A stretch of 64,000 nucleotides of DNA from JBFLYH01 sp964630235 (GCA_964630235.1 CAZVUO010000004.1:124001-188000), one strand, 5' to 3'. Positions 53,507 through 62,753 are shown, counted from the first letter of the stretch. Made by a program: numbers and translations. Notes: generated by a model not told the origin, from the letters alone.

Positions 53507-54037
53507 TCACCATAAATCGCGCGTCCCGCGCTGTTGTTTGGGGGCTCGCCGCGGATTGCCTTTTTTCTTCGTGTGCCCGGACCAGCCGCGCTCCTCGCGT
53601 TTCCCGTGCCAAAACTCGGGCGAGACTGGGACCGCCCGCCGCTGGCGCGCGCGCCGCAGCAATTGCTCCGGGGGCAGAATACCCACCTGGCGGTTGCGGC
53701 AGGCCGCGGCCAGCGCGCGGTCCGCGGTGACCACCAGCCAGCCGGATTGCCGGCCCAGCGCGGTGTGCGTGAGGTGCATAATCACCTCGTCCGCCGTCTC
53801 TCCCCGGGCCGAAAAAACCACATCAACGCCTTCGCGCTGGGAGCGTTGGCGGTAAGACCGGTCGCTGCCCGCACCGTCAAAAACGACAGTAATCTGATGG
53901 TCCGTTCCCCGCCGGTATTGGGCTAAGTACTGGATCAGGGTTTGCTGGGCCCCGGGAAAATCCGACCGCTCGATTCGCGCCAGCTCCGGATCCCGCCGGA
54001 TGACATTAAACCCGTCCACCACCACATGTTTGGCCAT
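53507..54037 (-). CDS. NYN-domain (YacP/Rae1-like) ribonuclease
   Basis: 176 residues from ATG 54037, with GGAG nine bases upstream. The PIN-like NYN fold is shown by VVVDGFNVIR at the start, VVFDGAG in the middle, and the acidic ETADEVIMHL and VVTADRALA segments. In Bacillus the related YacP/Rae1 cleaves mRNA in the ribosome. The C-terminal 40 residues are Lys/Arg/Gly-rich (HTKKKGNPRRAPKQQRG), suggesting RNA or ribosome binding. It lies between the histidine kinase and the outer-membrane protein. Confidence 0.85.
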   Translation of the reverse strand: MAKHVVVDGFNVIRRDPELARIERSDFPGAQQTLIQYLAQYRRGTDHQITVVFDGAGSDRSYRQRSQREGVDVVFSARGETADEVIMHLTHTALGRQSGWLVVTADRALAAACRNRQVGILPPEQLLRRARQRRAVPVSPEFWHGKREERGWSGHTKKKGNPRRAPKQQRGTRDLW

Positions 54038-54050
54038 TTCCACGCTCCGT

Positions 54051-54089
54051 AAAAAAAAGCCGGGACCCGGCCTGACCGGATCCCGGCTT
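54051..54089 (-). terminator. Terminator of the outer-membrane protein gene
   Basis: Stem AAGCCGGGA/TCCCGGCTT with an inner stem (CCGG/CCGG), followed on the minus strand by eight T. It begins 21 bp past the stop codon at 54110. Confidence 0.88.
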
Positions 54090-54109
54090 GATTCTTCAGC
54101 AGACCCGCA

Positions 54110-54979
54110 TCACAAGCTGAACTGCAGGCTCAACCCAGCGAGAACCCGCCAGTCGCTGGTGGGAGCGTAGGAAGGGCGGTCTGCCTTGCTTTCAAGGGGA
54201 ATCTGCACGCCCAGTTTGGCCTTCAGGGGCCCGGTGTGCAGGCGCACGCCCGGAACCACGGACAGCGTCATGCCCGCGGTGTCGGGAAGGGAGACACCTT
54301 CCATTTTGACTTCTCCGTAATTGGCCCCCAATAGTTCCGCGTGCAGGGAGATCATATCGCCGGCAGGGATTTCCACGCCCAGAGCGAAATTCACGGCATC
54401 GCCGGGTTTCAGTTTCACGCCGCTGTCGACGACCAGATTGCCCGAGGAATCAATGGTAACCGTATCAATGGCGTATTCGGCGCGGTAGCGGTAGCCGACA
54501 TTGGCGTGCAGTTTCAAAAGACCCGCGTCAATCCCCGCCGCAAGAAAGGGGTTTAAATTGAGCCCCTCGCCCAGCAGCTTCATGGGGTCGCCCGTCGGAA
54601 TGGTGGTATCCACGCCAAGGGCGAAGCTGAAGACAGGGAGCGTCAGCAGGCCGGTTTTGAGCATCACGCCGATATCTTTGATCCCGCTGAAGCTTTCGTT
54701 CGCGACGCTTTCCTTCACCGTGCCATAAGGCAGTGTGAGCTTGCCCTCGAGGACGGGAATCCCGGCGCGCACGAAGACCGGCACATCCATCAGTGTTTGC
54801 TCGGCAAGAGTGATTCCGCCGCTCTCCACCTTGGTATAGGCATAATCCACGTTCGCGCCGACTTCGATGCCGGCCAGCCCTGTCACGTTGGCCGCCTGTT
54901 CAAATGCAATTGGTTCCGCCCCCGCAAGCGCGGGCAACAGCAGTCCAACCACCACCAGCCCTCCCAGTTTCGCTTTCAA
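54110..54979 (-). CDS. Predicted outer-membrane beta-barrel protein
   Basis: 289 residues from TTG 54979, chosen because GGGAGGT lies seven bases upstream and a good signal peptide follows (MKAKLGGLVVVGLLLPALAGA). The mature part alternates short beta-like strands (VGANVDYAYTKV, KLHANVGYRYRAEY, AVNFALGVEIP) and ends in a strand with an aromatic near the end (VLAGLSLQFSL), typical of outer-membrane barrels. Strand content suggests about 10-12 strands. Substrate unknown. It has its own terminator. Confidence 0.75.
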   Translation of the reverse strand: MKAKLGGLVVVGLLLPALAGAEPIAFEQAANVTGLAGIEVGANVDYAYTKVESGGITLAEQTLMDVPVFVRAGIPVLEGKLTLPYGTVKESVANESFSGIKDIGVMLKTGLLTLPVFSFALGVDTTIPTGDPMKLLGEGLNLNPFLAAGIDAGLLKLHANVGYRYRAEYAIDTVTIDSSGNLVVDSGVKLKPGDAVNFALGVEIPAGDMISLHAELLGANYGEVKMEGVSLPDTAGMTLSVVPGVRLHTGPLKAKLGVQIPLESKADRPSYAPTSDWRVLAGLSLQFSL

Positions 54980-55085
54980 GATCAACACCTCCCTGTGCGT
55001 TTCCGCGGTTTTGCGACCCCGCAGTACTTCAAGTTTATCTCCAGCCGGCCGGGCTGGCAAGGTGAAAAATACGCCCCGGAACCGC

Positions 55086-55122
55086 AAAAAAAATCCCCCG
55101 CCCGGGGTTACCCGGACGGGGG
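55086..55122 (-). terminator. Terminator after rplL
   Basis: 12-bp stem (CCCCCGCCCGGG with one mismatch in its complement) and a 4-nt loop, followed on the minus strand by eight T. It is placed 19 bp after the rplL stop and ends the ribosomal-protein transcript here. Confidence 0.9.
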
Positions 55123-55140
55123 ACCAAACCCTGCGCAAGA

Positions 55141-55530
55141 TTACTTCACTTCGACGACGGCTCCGGCTTCCTCCAGCTTCGCCTTGAGCGCATCCGCTTC
55201 CTGCTTGCTCAGGCCTTCCTTGACCGGTTTGGGGGCTGAATCAACCAAATCCTTGGCCTCTTTCAGGCCCAGACCGGTCAACTCGCGCACGACCTTGATG
55301 ACCTGGATCTTCTTGTCCCCGGCGGTGCTGAGGATGACGTCAAAAGAGGTCTTTTCTGCCGCCTCGGCGCCGCCAGCGGTGCCGCCAGCCATGGGCATCA
55401 TCCCGCCCATCATGACGGGCGCGGCCGCGGTCACGCCGAACTTCTCTTCCATGGCCTTCACCAACTCGGACACTTCCAACACCGTCATCCCACTGATCGC
55501 TTCGATAATCTGGTCTTTCGTGACTGACAT
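55141..55530 (-). CDS. rplL: Ribosomal protein bL12 (L7/L12)
   Basis: 129 residues from ATG 55530, behind AAGGAGG. The N-terminal dimerisation part (IIEAISGMTVLEVSELVKAMEEKFGV) and the C-terminal factor-binding domain (KKIQVIKVVRELTGLGLKEAKDLVDSAPKPVKEG) flank a flexible hinge that here is unusually rich in Met and Gly (MMGGMMPMAGG). It forms the ribosomal stalk with L10 and recruits translation factors. Confidence 0.98.
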   Translation of the reverse strand: MSVTKDQIIEAISGMTVLEVSELVKAMEEKFGVTAAAPVMMGGMMPMAGGTAGGAEAAEKTSFDVILSTAGDKKIQVIKVVRELTGLGLKEAKDLVDSAPKPVKEGLSKQEADALKAKLEEAGAVVEVK

Positions 55531-55584
55531 GACTATTCCTCCTTGGGGAATGGATTCCATCAATTATTCCGGTCGAACCGGAAA

Positions 55585-56118
55585 TTACGCGGCTTTTTTC
55601 TCCTTTTCCGCTTTCACGGCCTGCAAGGCGTAGATCAACTTGCGGGTCGTGCCTTGGAAAACCGACATAAGATTGCGCAGGGGCGACTGCAGACCGGACA
55701 CGAGCATGGTCAGCAGCACCTCGCGGGACGGCAGATTGGCGATGGCTTTCAGCCCTTCGGCCGGCAGCATCTTCCCGTCCAGGAACGCGGCCTTGATTAC
55801 CAGCAGTTCATTCTGCTTGGCGTAGTCCAGCAGGGCCTTGGAGGACACGCTCACGTCCGATCCCAGGAACCCAATGGCGAGCGGCCCCTTGAGGAACGGG
55901 AGCATGTCTTCCATGCCCGCTTCCTGGAACAGCTTCTTGGAGAGGCTGTTCTTGACGACCTTGAGGCTGACGCCCACTTTGCGCAGCCGGGAGCGGAGGT
56001 CGGTCATCTGGTCCACGCTGATGCCCCGGAATTCGGTGAGCACCACGTTGCGGTGTTCCTTGAGAACGTCCCGCATCTGCTCCAGTACCTGATTTTTTTT
56101 AGCTTTCGCCGTTGCCAT
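55585..56118 (-). CDS. rplJ: Ribosomal protein uL10
   Basis: 177 residues. Standard features are a globular N-terminal RNA-binding domain (LTEFRGISVDQMTDLRSRLRKVGVSLKVVKNSL) and a C-terminal helix (VKAEKEKKAA) that binds L12 dimers. It is 54 bp upstream of rplL. The long structured region before it (56119-56380) is where an L10 autoregulatory leader would be expected. Confidence 0.97.
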   Translation of the reverse strand: MATAKAKKNQVLEQMRDVLKEHRNVVLTEFRGISVDQMTDLRSRLRKVGVSLKVVKNSLSKKLFQEAGMEDMLPFLKGPLAIGFLGSDVSVSSKALLDYAKQNELLVIKAAFLDGKMLPAEGLKAIANLPSREVLLTMLVSGLQSPLRNLMSVFQGTTRKLIYALQAVKAEKEKKAA

Positions 56119-56192
56119 AACACCACCTGCCTTCGCCTGGCGCGTGTGCCGCGCCGAATCTGCCCTTCCTGCCTATCTCCAGCAAAAAGGGG

Positions 56193-56341
56193 CCTTGTGA
56201 AATTCGTTTTTCGGCACGAATGCCGGGCCTACCTAAAAAATCTACCCCGTTTTCTAAATAATTTTCCGATCTCCGGAAAATTCCAGAAGACGGGCCACTA
56301 TAGAAACGGCCGCAGGGGGCCGAAAAACGAATTTCGCAAGG
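56193..56341. promoter_or_regulatory. Large inverted repeat upstream of rplJ (candidate L10 leader or mobile hairpin)
   Basis: 23-bp arms, 56193-56215 and 56319-56341, complementary except at one position, enclose about 103 nt. Inside is a second hairpin, AATTTTCCG/CGGAAAATT. On the minus strand this lies 75-225 nt before the rplJ start. L10 leaders are known to be structured and bound by L10(L12)4; whether this is one, or an inserted element, cannot be settled by eye. Confidence 0.5.
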
Positions 56342-56350
56342 GCCTAAATA

Positions 56351-56380
56351 AAAAACCCCGGCACGCCGGCCGGGGTTTTT
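56351..56380. terminator. Bidirectional terminator between rplA and rplJ
   Basis: 12-bp stem AAAAACCCCGGC with its perfect complement and a 6-nt loop; U-tracts are encoded in both directions. On the minus strand it would stop transcription coming from rplA, making rplJ-rplL a separate or attenuated unit. Confidence 0.75.
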
Positions 56381-56645
56381 CAGCGCGTTAGACCCGCTCA
56401 CAACGAGTCCACGGTGAATCACACCCGATCTCGGTGGGCCGCCCCGCGGTTGCTGCGGGACATTTACACCCCTCGCGGGGTACCTACGGTCATGGATCGA
56501 GACAATCTTATTTCAATCCCTCCGCAGGACTCCCACGGGGACCTTCGGCCGGGGAGAGGATCTGCGGGTTTTAATTGCGGAGGGAGCCCCGGCCATTGGT
56601 CTCCAAAGGGGAACTTTCGTCCGGGGGACCACTCCACGAATGATG
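56381..56645. other. Non-coding GC-rich spacer after rplA
   Basis: No gene is supported. The stretch holds short hairpin boxes such as CCCCTCGCGGGG (near 56469-56480) and phrases resembling the P-element copies (GGACTCCCACGGGGACCTTCG). It is likely another degenerate member of that family. Confidence 0.35.
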
Positions 56646-57347
56646 TTATGCTTTCGCCGAAAACTGCGCCAAGTCCAGCTTCAGACCCGGCCCCATCGTG
56701 GTCGAAACAGACACACTGCGCATATACTGCCCTTTGGCGCCCGGTGGCTTGGCCCGCAACACGGTTTCGACGGCATATTTAACATTTTCCGCTAATTTTT
56801 CCGGTCCAAAAGAAACCTTGCCGGCTCCAAAGTGAACCAGGCCTTCGTCGTTCACGCGGAACTCCAGCCGGCCCGCTTTCACTTCCTTAATGGCCTGGGT
56901 AATGTTCTGGGTCACCGTGCCGGCCTTGGGATTCGGCATCAGGCCCTTGGTTCCCAGAATTTTACCTAGCTTCGCCAGGTCCCGCATGACATCCGGCGTG
57001 GCGACAACCACGTCGAAATCCAGCCAGCCTTCCTGCACCTTGGCAATCATGTCCTCGAAGCCGACGAAATCCGCGCCCGCGGCGGTGGCTTCCTGGATCT
57101 TCTCGCCTTTGGCAATGACCAAAATACGCTTGCTCTTGCCGGTCCCGTGGGGCAGCACCATGGTGCCACGCACTTGTTGATCGGCTTTTTTGGGGTTTAC
57201 ACCCAGGCGGATGGCCACATCCACGGTCTCGTCGAATTTGGTCTTGGCCGCGGAATGCAGGACCTTCATGGCTTCCGCCACCGGGTACAGCTTGGCACGA
57301 TCAACCAATTTGAGATTCGTCAGATGACGCTTGCTGCTTTTACGCAT
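56646..57347 (-). CDS. rplA: Ribosomal protein uL1
   Basis: 233 residues from ATG 57347 (MRKSSKRH), with AGGAGG nine bases upstream; the open frame beyond that is not conserved. uL1 signatures are VRGTMVLPHGTGK, DFDVVVATPDVM, LGTKGLMPNPKAGTV and the C-terminal SVSTTMGPGLKLD. It binds 23S rRNA at the L1 stalk and in many bacteria represses its own operon. It follows rplK with a 169-bp spacer carrying a hairpin repeat. Confidence 0.97.
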   Translation of the reverse strand: MRKSSKRHLTNLKLVDRAKLYPVAEAMKVLHSAAKTKFDETVDVAIRLGVNPKKADQQVRGTMVLPHGTGKSKRILVIAKGEKIQEATAAGADFVGFEDMIAKVQEGWLDFDVVVATPDVMRDLAKLGKILGTKGLMPNPKAGTVTQNITQAIKEVKAGRLEFRVNDEGLVHFGAGKVSFGPEKLAENVKYAVETVLRAKPPGAKGQYMRSVSVSTTMGPGLKLDLAQFSAKA

Positions 57348-57426
57348 GTGTTTCCTCCTGTGGTCCGAGCGGGCCCCGGATCCCTTGTCGGCGCCCTCCC
57401 ACGGATGTTCGCTCCGCGAAACCGCA

Positions 57427-57530
57427 GAACAACTGAGCAATGGATCGCGATGGTCTCTATCTATTGCTCAATTATCTATAGTGCAATTGCTCCACCATCG
57501 AAAATTGACCGAACGGTCAATTTTCAATGG
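57427..57530. repeat. GAGCAAT-type hairpin repeat R1 plus adjoining palindrome
   Basis: 57427-57492 carries the pattern GAGCAATGGATCGCGATGG...CTATTGCTC...GCAATTGCTCC. It is followed by a perfect 11-bp hairpin GAAAATTGACC (57500-57510) / GGTCAATTTTC (57515-57525), which overlaps the rplK stop codon. The same two-part arrangement occurs at 58.75 and 60.42 kb. Confidence 0.7.
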
Positions 57531-57942
57531 TGATCCCCATGCTGCGCGCCGTGCCTTCCACCATGCGCATGGCCGCTTCCAGGCTGGCCGCATTAAGGTC
57601 CGCCATTTTAAGTTGGGCGATGGCCTTGACCGCCGAACGCTTGACGGTACCGATGACCTGCCGACCGGGTGTCTGGCTGGCTTTGGCCAAGTTGGCTTCG
57701 CGCTTGAGCAGCACCGAGGCCGGCGGTGTCTTGCAAATGAAAGAAAAGGACCGGTCCGTGTAGACCGTAATCACCACGGGAATGATCAGCCCTTCCTGGC
57801 TCTGTGTCTGGGCGTTGAAGGCCTTGCAAAATTCCATGATATTGACGCCGGCCTGACCCAAGGCGGGTCCAACGGGCGGCGCGGGATTGGCTTTCCCGGC
57901 CGCCACCTGAAGTTTGACGACCGATTTGACCTGTTTGGCCAT
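57517..57942 (-). CDS. rplK: Ribosomal protein uL11
   Basis: 141 residues, standard length. The N-terminal domain has KLQVAAGKANPAPPVGPALGQ.GVNIMEFCK and the rRNA-binding C-terminal domain has AARSMGI-like TARSMGITIE. It binds the GTPase-associated region of 23S rRNA. It starts 12 bp after nusG. Confidence 0.98.
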   Translation of the reverse strand: MAKQVKSVVKLQVAAGKANPAPPVGPALGQAGVNIMEFCKAFNAQTQSQEGLIIPVVITVYTDRSFSFICKTPPASVLLKREANLAKASQTPGRQVIGTVKRSAVKAIAQLKMADLNAASLEAAMRMVEGTARSMGITIEN

Positions 57943-57954
57943 GTGCGTTCTCCT

Positions 57955-58485
57955 TTAGTCCTTTTCCACCTGGACGAATTCCAGTTCCACCGGTGTCTGA
58001 CGCCCAAAGATGGAAACCATGACTTTCAGTTTTCCGCGTTCGAGGTTCATTTCCTCGACCACACCCGTGAAGTTCGTGAACGGGCCGTCAATGACCTTTA
58101 CCCGCTCGCCGATTTCAAAACTGACTTTGGGCTTGGGTTTGGACTTCGCGCCTTCCATCTGGCCCAGAATGCTCTCGATCTCCTCGTCGGTAAGGGGGAT
58201 GGGCTTGTTGCCCGAACCCACGAAGCCGGTGACCTTGGGTGTATTGCGGACCACGTACCAGGCTTCGTCGTCAATCTCCATTTCCACCAGCACATAGCCG
58301 GGGAAAAACCGCTTGGTGGAAATTTTCTTTTTCCCGCCCCGAATTTCGGAGACCTCTTCGGAAGGCACCAGGACCCGGAAGATCTTGCCCTCCATGCCCA
58401 TGGATTTAATGCGCTGCTCCAGATTGGTCTTAACCTTGTTCTCGTTGCCGGAGTAGGTGTTTACGACGTACCACTTGGATGCCAC
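57955..58485 (-). CDS. nusG: Transcription termination/antitermination protein NusG
   Basis: 176 residues. The NGN domain shows KWYVVNTYSGNENKVKTNLEQRI and GYVLVEMEIDDEAWYVVRNTP.VTGFVG. A C-terminal KOW domain has IGERVKVIDGPFTNFTGVVEE. It binds RNA polymerase and couples it to Rho or the ribosome. It lies 12 bp after secE. Confidence 0.98.
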   Translation of the reverse strand: MASKWYVVNTYSGNENKVKTNLEQRIKSMGMEGKIFRVLVPSEEVSEIRGGKKKISTKRFFPGYVLVEMEIDDEAWYVVRNTPKVTGFVGSGNKPIPLTDEEIESILGQMEGAKSKPKPKVSFEIGERVKVIDGPFTNFTGVVEEMNLERGKLKVMVSIFGRQTPVELEFVQVEKD

Positions 58486-58497
58486 GATGCGACCTCG

Positions 58498-58680
58498 TTA
58501 AATCAGCATCCTGACCAGCAAGGCCAGGACAAAGTCAAATAAGGCGATGAACAGCATAATGATGCCGACCACGACGACCACCACCAGCGTAGATCCCATG
58601 ATCTCCTTGCGGGTCGGCCAGGTCACCCGTTTGAGTTCCGCGACCGATTCCCGGAGAAACGTCATCGTTTTTTCCAACAT
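58498..58680 (-). CDS. secE: Preprotein translocase subunit SecE
   Basis: 60 residues, the short single-helix form. An amphipathic N-terminal helix (FLRESVAELKRVTWPTRKEIMGST) carries the family signature ..EL.KV.WP.R.E. One membrane helix (LVVVVVVGIIMLFIALFDFVLALL) follows. It stabilises SecY in the translocon. It occupies the standard place between tRNA-Trp and nusG. Confidence 0.96.
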   Translation of the reverse strand: MLEKTMTFLRESVAELKRVTWPTRKEIMGSTLVVVVVVGIIMLFIALFDFVLALLVRMLI

Positions 58681-58745
58681 CGCTCAACCTCGACATAAGC
58701 AGATGGGTGCCATTTTGCCCGTGGCGAAACGCCACCCTTAAAAAC

Positions 58746-58845
58746 AGAGCAAATTGAGCAATAGACCGCAATGAAGTCTTATCTATTGTTCGATTACCTA
58801 TTGCTCAACTGCTCTAAAAATTTCGCCCCAGGGGGTGAAATTTTT
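58746..58845. repeat. GAGCAAT-type hairpin repeat R2 plus adjoining palindrome
   Basis: 58746-58815 begins AGAGCAAATTGAGCAATAG and ends CTATTGCTCAACTGCTCT, an inverted repeat of about 18 bp around the core ACCGCAATGAAG. A second hairpin, AAAAATTTCGCCCC (58816-58829) with its near complement (58832-58845), ends directly at tRNA-Trp. This is the clearest copy of the family. Confidence 0.75.
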
Positions 58846-58846
58846 C

Positions 58847-58923
58847 TGGCAGGCCAGGCTGGATTCGAACCAGCAACACCCGGTTTTGGAGACCGGTGCT
58901 CTAGCCGTTAGAGCTACTGGCCT
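58847..58923 (-). tRNA. tRNA-Trp (CCA)
   Basis: Acceptor AGGCCAG/CTGGCCT, anticodon stem CCGGT/ACCGG with loop CTCCAAA (anticodon CCA), T-loop TTCGAAT, discriminator G and encoded CCA (complement 58847-58849). It lies between rpmG and secE, the usual bacterial position. Confidence 0.96.
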
Positions 58924-58977
58924 AAATTTTCGCTTCGCGAAAATTCAAGGCAAGGACGGGGACGAGACCCCCGCCAT

Positions 58978-59127
58978 CTATTTCGTTTCTTTGTGGAGGG
59001 TATGTTTCCCGCAGAAACGGCAGTATTTCTTGATCGACAGCTTTTCCGGACTCTTCCGCTTGTCTTTCTTGCTGCTATAGTTGCGGCGCTTGCAATCACC
59101 GCAGCTCAGATAGATGATTTCCCGCAT
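58978..59127 (-). CDS. rpmG: Ribosomal protein bL33
   Basis: 49 residues (MREIIYLSCGDCKRRNYSSK..., ending KHTLHKETK). Four cysteines in two pairs (SCGDC, YCRFC) form the zinc-binding version of bL33. It starts 18 bp after tuf and is followed by tRNA-Trp. The length and position are exactly those expected in the tuf-rpmG-trnW-secE row. Confidence 0.95.
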   Translation of the reverse strand: MREIIYLSCGDCKRRNYSSKKDKRKSPEKLSIKKYCRFCGKHTLHKETK

Positions 59128-59145
59128 ACGCCCACCGTTCTCCGA

Positions 59146-60348
<1,203 letters not shown>

Positions 60349-60416
60349 GAGGAATCCTCCGTTTTCTTCATGATAGGAGCGAACGGCCGCCCCTATAAAT
60401 GCAACTCGCGAAAATT

Positions 60417-60510
60417 GACAAATAGAACAATAGACCGCAATGGAGCTTGGCTACTCTCGATTGCTCTATTGCTCCATTGCTCTGTAAATTTTCGCGTCGC
60501 GAAAATTTAC
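60417..60510. repeat. GAGCAAT-type hairpin repeat R3 plus adjoining palindrome
   Basis: 60417-60484 carries GAACAATAGACCGCAATGG...GATTGCTCTATTGCTCCATTGCTCT. It is followed by the near-perfect palindrome GTAAATTTTCGCG (60484-60496) / CGCGAAAATTTAC (60498-60510), which abuts the CCA end of tRNA-Thr. Same two-part design as R1 and R2. Confidence 0.72.
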
Positions 60511-60586
60511 TGGAGCCCAAGACCGGGATTGAACCGGTGACCCCGTCCTTACCAAGGACGTGCTCTACCGACTGAGCTACCTGGGC
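60511..60586 (-). tRNA. tRNA-Thr (GGT)
   Basis: Acceptor GCCCAGG/CTTGGGC (one G-T pair), anticodon stem CGTCC/GGACG with loop TTGGTAA (anticodon GGT), T-loop TTCAATC, discriminator T and encoded CCA. It is the first gene of the tRNA-Thr/tuf row. Confidence 0.95.
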
Positions 60587-60619
60587 AAATAGGTCGTTTT
60601 TACGACATAGAGGAAAACG

Positions 60620-60648
60620 AGGATAACAAAAGGCTTTTATCCTGTCAA
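60620..60648 (-). promoter_or_regulatory. Consensus promoter of the tRNA-Thr/tuf operon
   Basis: Minus strand TTGACA (complement 60643-60648), 17 nt, TATCCT (complement 60620-60625), about 34 nt before tRNA-Thr. Confidence 0.75.
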
Positions 60649-60713
60649 TCCCTTTTTTCGCTAAATGTCCGCAGCTCAAAAACAATAAAATCGTTGATTT
60701 TAAAAGATAATAA

Positions 60714-61592
60714 TTATTTCCGCCACGCGCGCCAGCGGCGGTGTCCCCAAAACCACTGTTCCGGGTTCGCCCACACCCAGTTGGCGACCGCTTGATTGGT
60801 GGCAGTGACCACATTCAGGACCGCGTCGCGCTTGGACTCCGCCTGGGCGAGGACCAATTCGGGTTCAATGACCGCCTTGAGCGTTCCATCGGCAAGGCGG
60901 TAACAATGGATCGGAATCAGCGGCGCGCCGGTCCTGAGCGCCAGGTTGGCCGCTCCGAGCGAAGACCCGGCGGGTTTGCCCATGAAATCCACATAGAGCC
61001 CCCCGGTCTCCACCTGATCAATCAGCATGCCTACCGTACCGCCGGATCTGATATGCGACAACAGCTGGCAGGCGCAGGCATGGCGCGGATTGTCGGCAAT
61101 CAGCCCGATGCCCAGGCGGCCGATCAGCCAGCGGTAGAGGCGCGAGACCTCGGGCTGGGAAGGATCGCGAAACAAAAAACTCAGGCGGCAGAAGGGCGCG
61201 GCCGCCGCAGCCATGAGGATAAAATTTCCCATATGGCCAGAAAAGAGAATGGCGCCTTTGCCTTTGGCCAGCGCGGCCCGGAGATGCGTTTCCCCTTCCA
61301 GGCGGATCCAACGGGACAATCGTCGGGGAGCGCCGGCCGCCTGCAGGCTTTCCAACAAAACGCCTCCCAGATGGGCGAAATTATCCCGCGCCAGACGCCA
61401 GCGGCCGTCAGCGGTCAGGCGTTCGCCGTAAATCATCTGCAGATTGTCCAGCGCGACCTGCCGACGGCTGGCCATGCGCCGAAAGACAAACCGGCCCAGC
61501 CAGCGCCCGGCGGCCAGCACCCAGGACTTGGGCAGTCCGACCAGCAGAACCATCAAGCAGCGCGTGACCAGCCACATGAAAAAATATTTCAC
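60714..61592 (-). CDS. Lysophospholipid/lipid A-type acyltransferase (LpxL/HtrB family)
   Basis: 292 residues. An N-terminal hydrophobic helix anchors it to the inner membrane. The acyltransferase motif is SGHMGNF (near 117-123), followed by LIDQVETGGLYVDFMGKPAGSSLGAANLALRTGAPLIP, the second conserved block of the family. The end PEQWFWGHRRWR is the typical C-terminal signature. It transfers acyl chains to a lipid A precursor or to another membrane lipid. Its position directly after a ketosynthase pair (6 bp) suggests it uses the product of that pathway. Confidence 0.9.
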   Translation of the reverse strand: MKYFFMWLVTRCLMVLLVGLPKSWVLAAGRWLGRFVFRRMASRRQVALDNLQMIYGERLTADGRWRLARDNFAHLGGVLLESLQAAGAPRRLSRWIRLEGETHLRAALAKGKGAILFSGHMGNFILMAAAAAPFCRLSFLFRDPSQPEVSRLYRWLIGRLGIGLIADNPRHACACQLLSHIRSGGTVGMLIDQVETGGLYVDFMGKPAGSSLGAANLALRTGAPLIPIHCYRLADGTLKAVIEPELVLAQAESKRDAVLNVVTATNQAVANWVWANPEQWFWGHRRWRAWRK

Positions 61593-61598
61593 GGCTCT

Positions 61599-62753
61599 TC
61601 AACTCCTTGAAAACACGTGCGCGTGATTATCGCCGAAATGGTCGGTGGTCACGGACAGCACCACGCGGCCTTCAAATCCAGAGGCTGCGGCGCGGATGTG
61701 CAGGACCGGCAGGTCCGGATCCGGAATGTGCCAGGGCGACGCCGGCCAGCGCCGGGTCTGCAGGGCCAAACAGGCGCAGAACGCGCCCATGGCCTCGGCC
61801 GCGCCGCTCAGATATCCGGTCAAGCCGGAAAACGCGTATACGGGCAGCCCCGCCAACCGGGATCCGAAAACACCCGCGAGGGAGGCGGCCAGCCGGGCAT
61901 CCTCGTCTGGCAGGCCGCTGGCTGAAACCACCACGCCGTCTACCTGGTCAGGCGACAGGCCGGACCGGTCCAGCGCCAGGCGCATCGCCCGCTGCAGTTC
62001 CGATCCCAGCGGGTCCAGCGTTCTGAACCCTTGGGCGTCGTAGGTCTCGGCGTAACCAAGGTAGCGGGCCACGGCCGACGCCTTTCGCGCGCGGGCCCGG
62101 CCAGCGGATTCCAGAAACAGACCGACCGCTCCTTCACCCAACCAACACCCATCGCGCCCGCGGCTCAAAGGGCGCGGCCGGTCTTTGGCCCAGTGGGCCA
62201 CCGTCTCACGCTGTGGAACCGCGGCTTCCTCCAAGCCCGTGGCCAGCATGGCGTCCGCGCGGCCCAGGCACAGCGCGTCATGAGCTTCCGCCAGGGAGCC
62301 GCTCCCGCAAATCGTGTTGTTGTGCCCGCGCAGGCCGGTCTCCATGCAGGCATAGCCGGCGCTGGCGTTCAACACCGTGCTGGGAAATTCCATGGGGTTG
62401 GCCCGTTGCGGCCCCCGCTTGAACACGGTCCGGCTGAAATTCAAAATGCTGTTCAGCGTGCCCAAATTGGTGCTGCTGCACAATCCCACGCGGCTGGGAT
62501 CGCCAACCGCGCCGGGTCCCAAGCGGCGGAGGAGACTGACAACCATGACCGCCAGCACTTGGGACATGCGGTCCATGCGCCGCACATGGTCTTCAGGCAA
62601 AAGCGCCTCGGGAACAAACGGGTTCAGCGCCACAACGCCCGGCGCCTCGCGCGTCAGGCAGGACGCGCCGCAGGCGCTGTTCCAAAAATCCTCCGGCGTC
62701 TGTCCGGCCTGATGCAGCACCCCCAGGCCGGTCACGACCCACTCCGCCTTCAT
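61599..62753 (-). CDS. Ketosynthase-like protein lacking the catalytic histidines (chain-length-factor type)
   Basis: 384 residues from ATG 62753, which overlaps the stop of the upstream ketosynthase gene (ATGA). The thiolase fold is clear (VVTGLGV, a central NNTICGSGSLAEAHDAL, ADAMLATGLEE, LGEGAVGLFLE). In place of HGT the sequence is SASGLPDEDARL, and in place of the GH of the second His motif it reads LTGYLSGAAEAM. A Cys remains near the nucleophile site (TICGSG) but in an altered context. This pattern is that of the non-condensing partner of a type II ketosynthase pair. It is less likely to be an active KAS. Confidence 0.82.
   Translation of the reverse strand: MKAEWVVTGLGVLHQAGQTPEDFWNSACGASCLTREAPGVVALNPFVPEALLPEDHVRRMDRMSQVLAVMVVSLLRRLGPGAVGDPSRVGLCSSTNLGTLNSILNFSRTVFKRGPQRANPMEFPSTVLNASAGYACMETGLRGHNNTICGSGSLAEAHDALCLGRADAMLATGLEEAAVPQRETVAHWAKDRPRPLSRGRDGCWLGEGAVGLFLESAGRARARKASAVARYLGYAETYDAQGFRTLDPLGSELQRAMRLALDRSGLSPDQVDGVVVSASGLPDEDARLAASLAGVFGSRLAGLPVYAFSGLTGYLSGAAEAMGAFCACLALQTRRWPASPWHIPDPDLPVLHIRAAASGFEGRVVLSVTTDHFGDNHAHVFSRS

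Noticed and set aside
61599..62753. Decayed ketosynthase pseudogene
   Set aside because: The frame is full length, overlaps its partner in operon style, and the lost residues are exactly those missing from chain-length-factor proteins.
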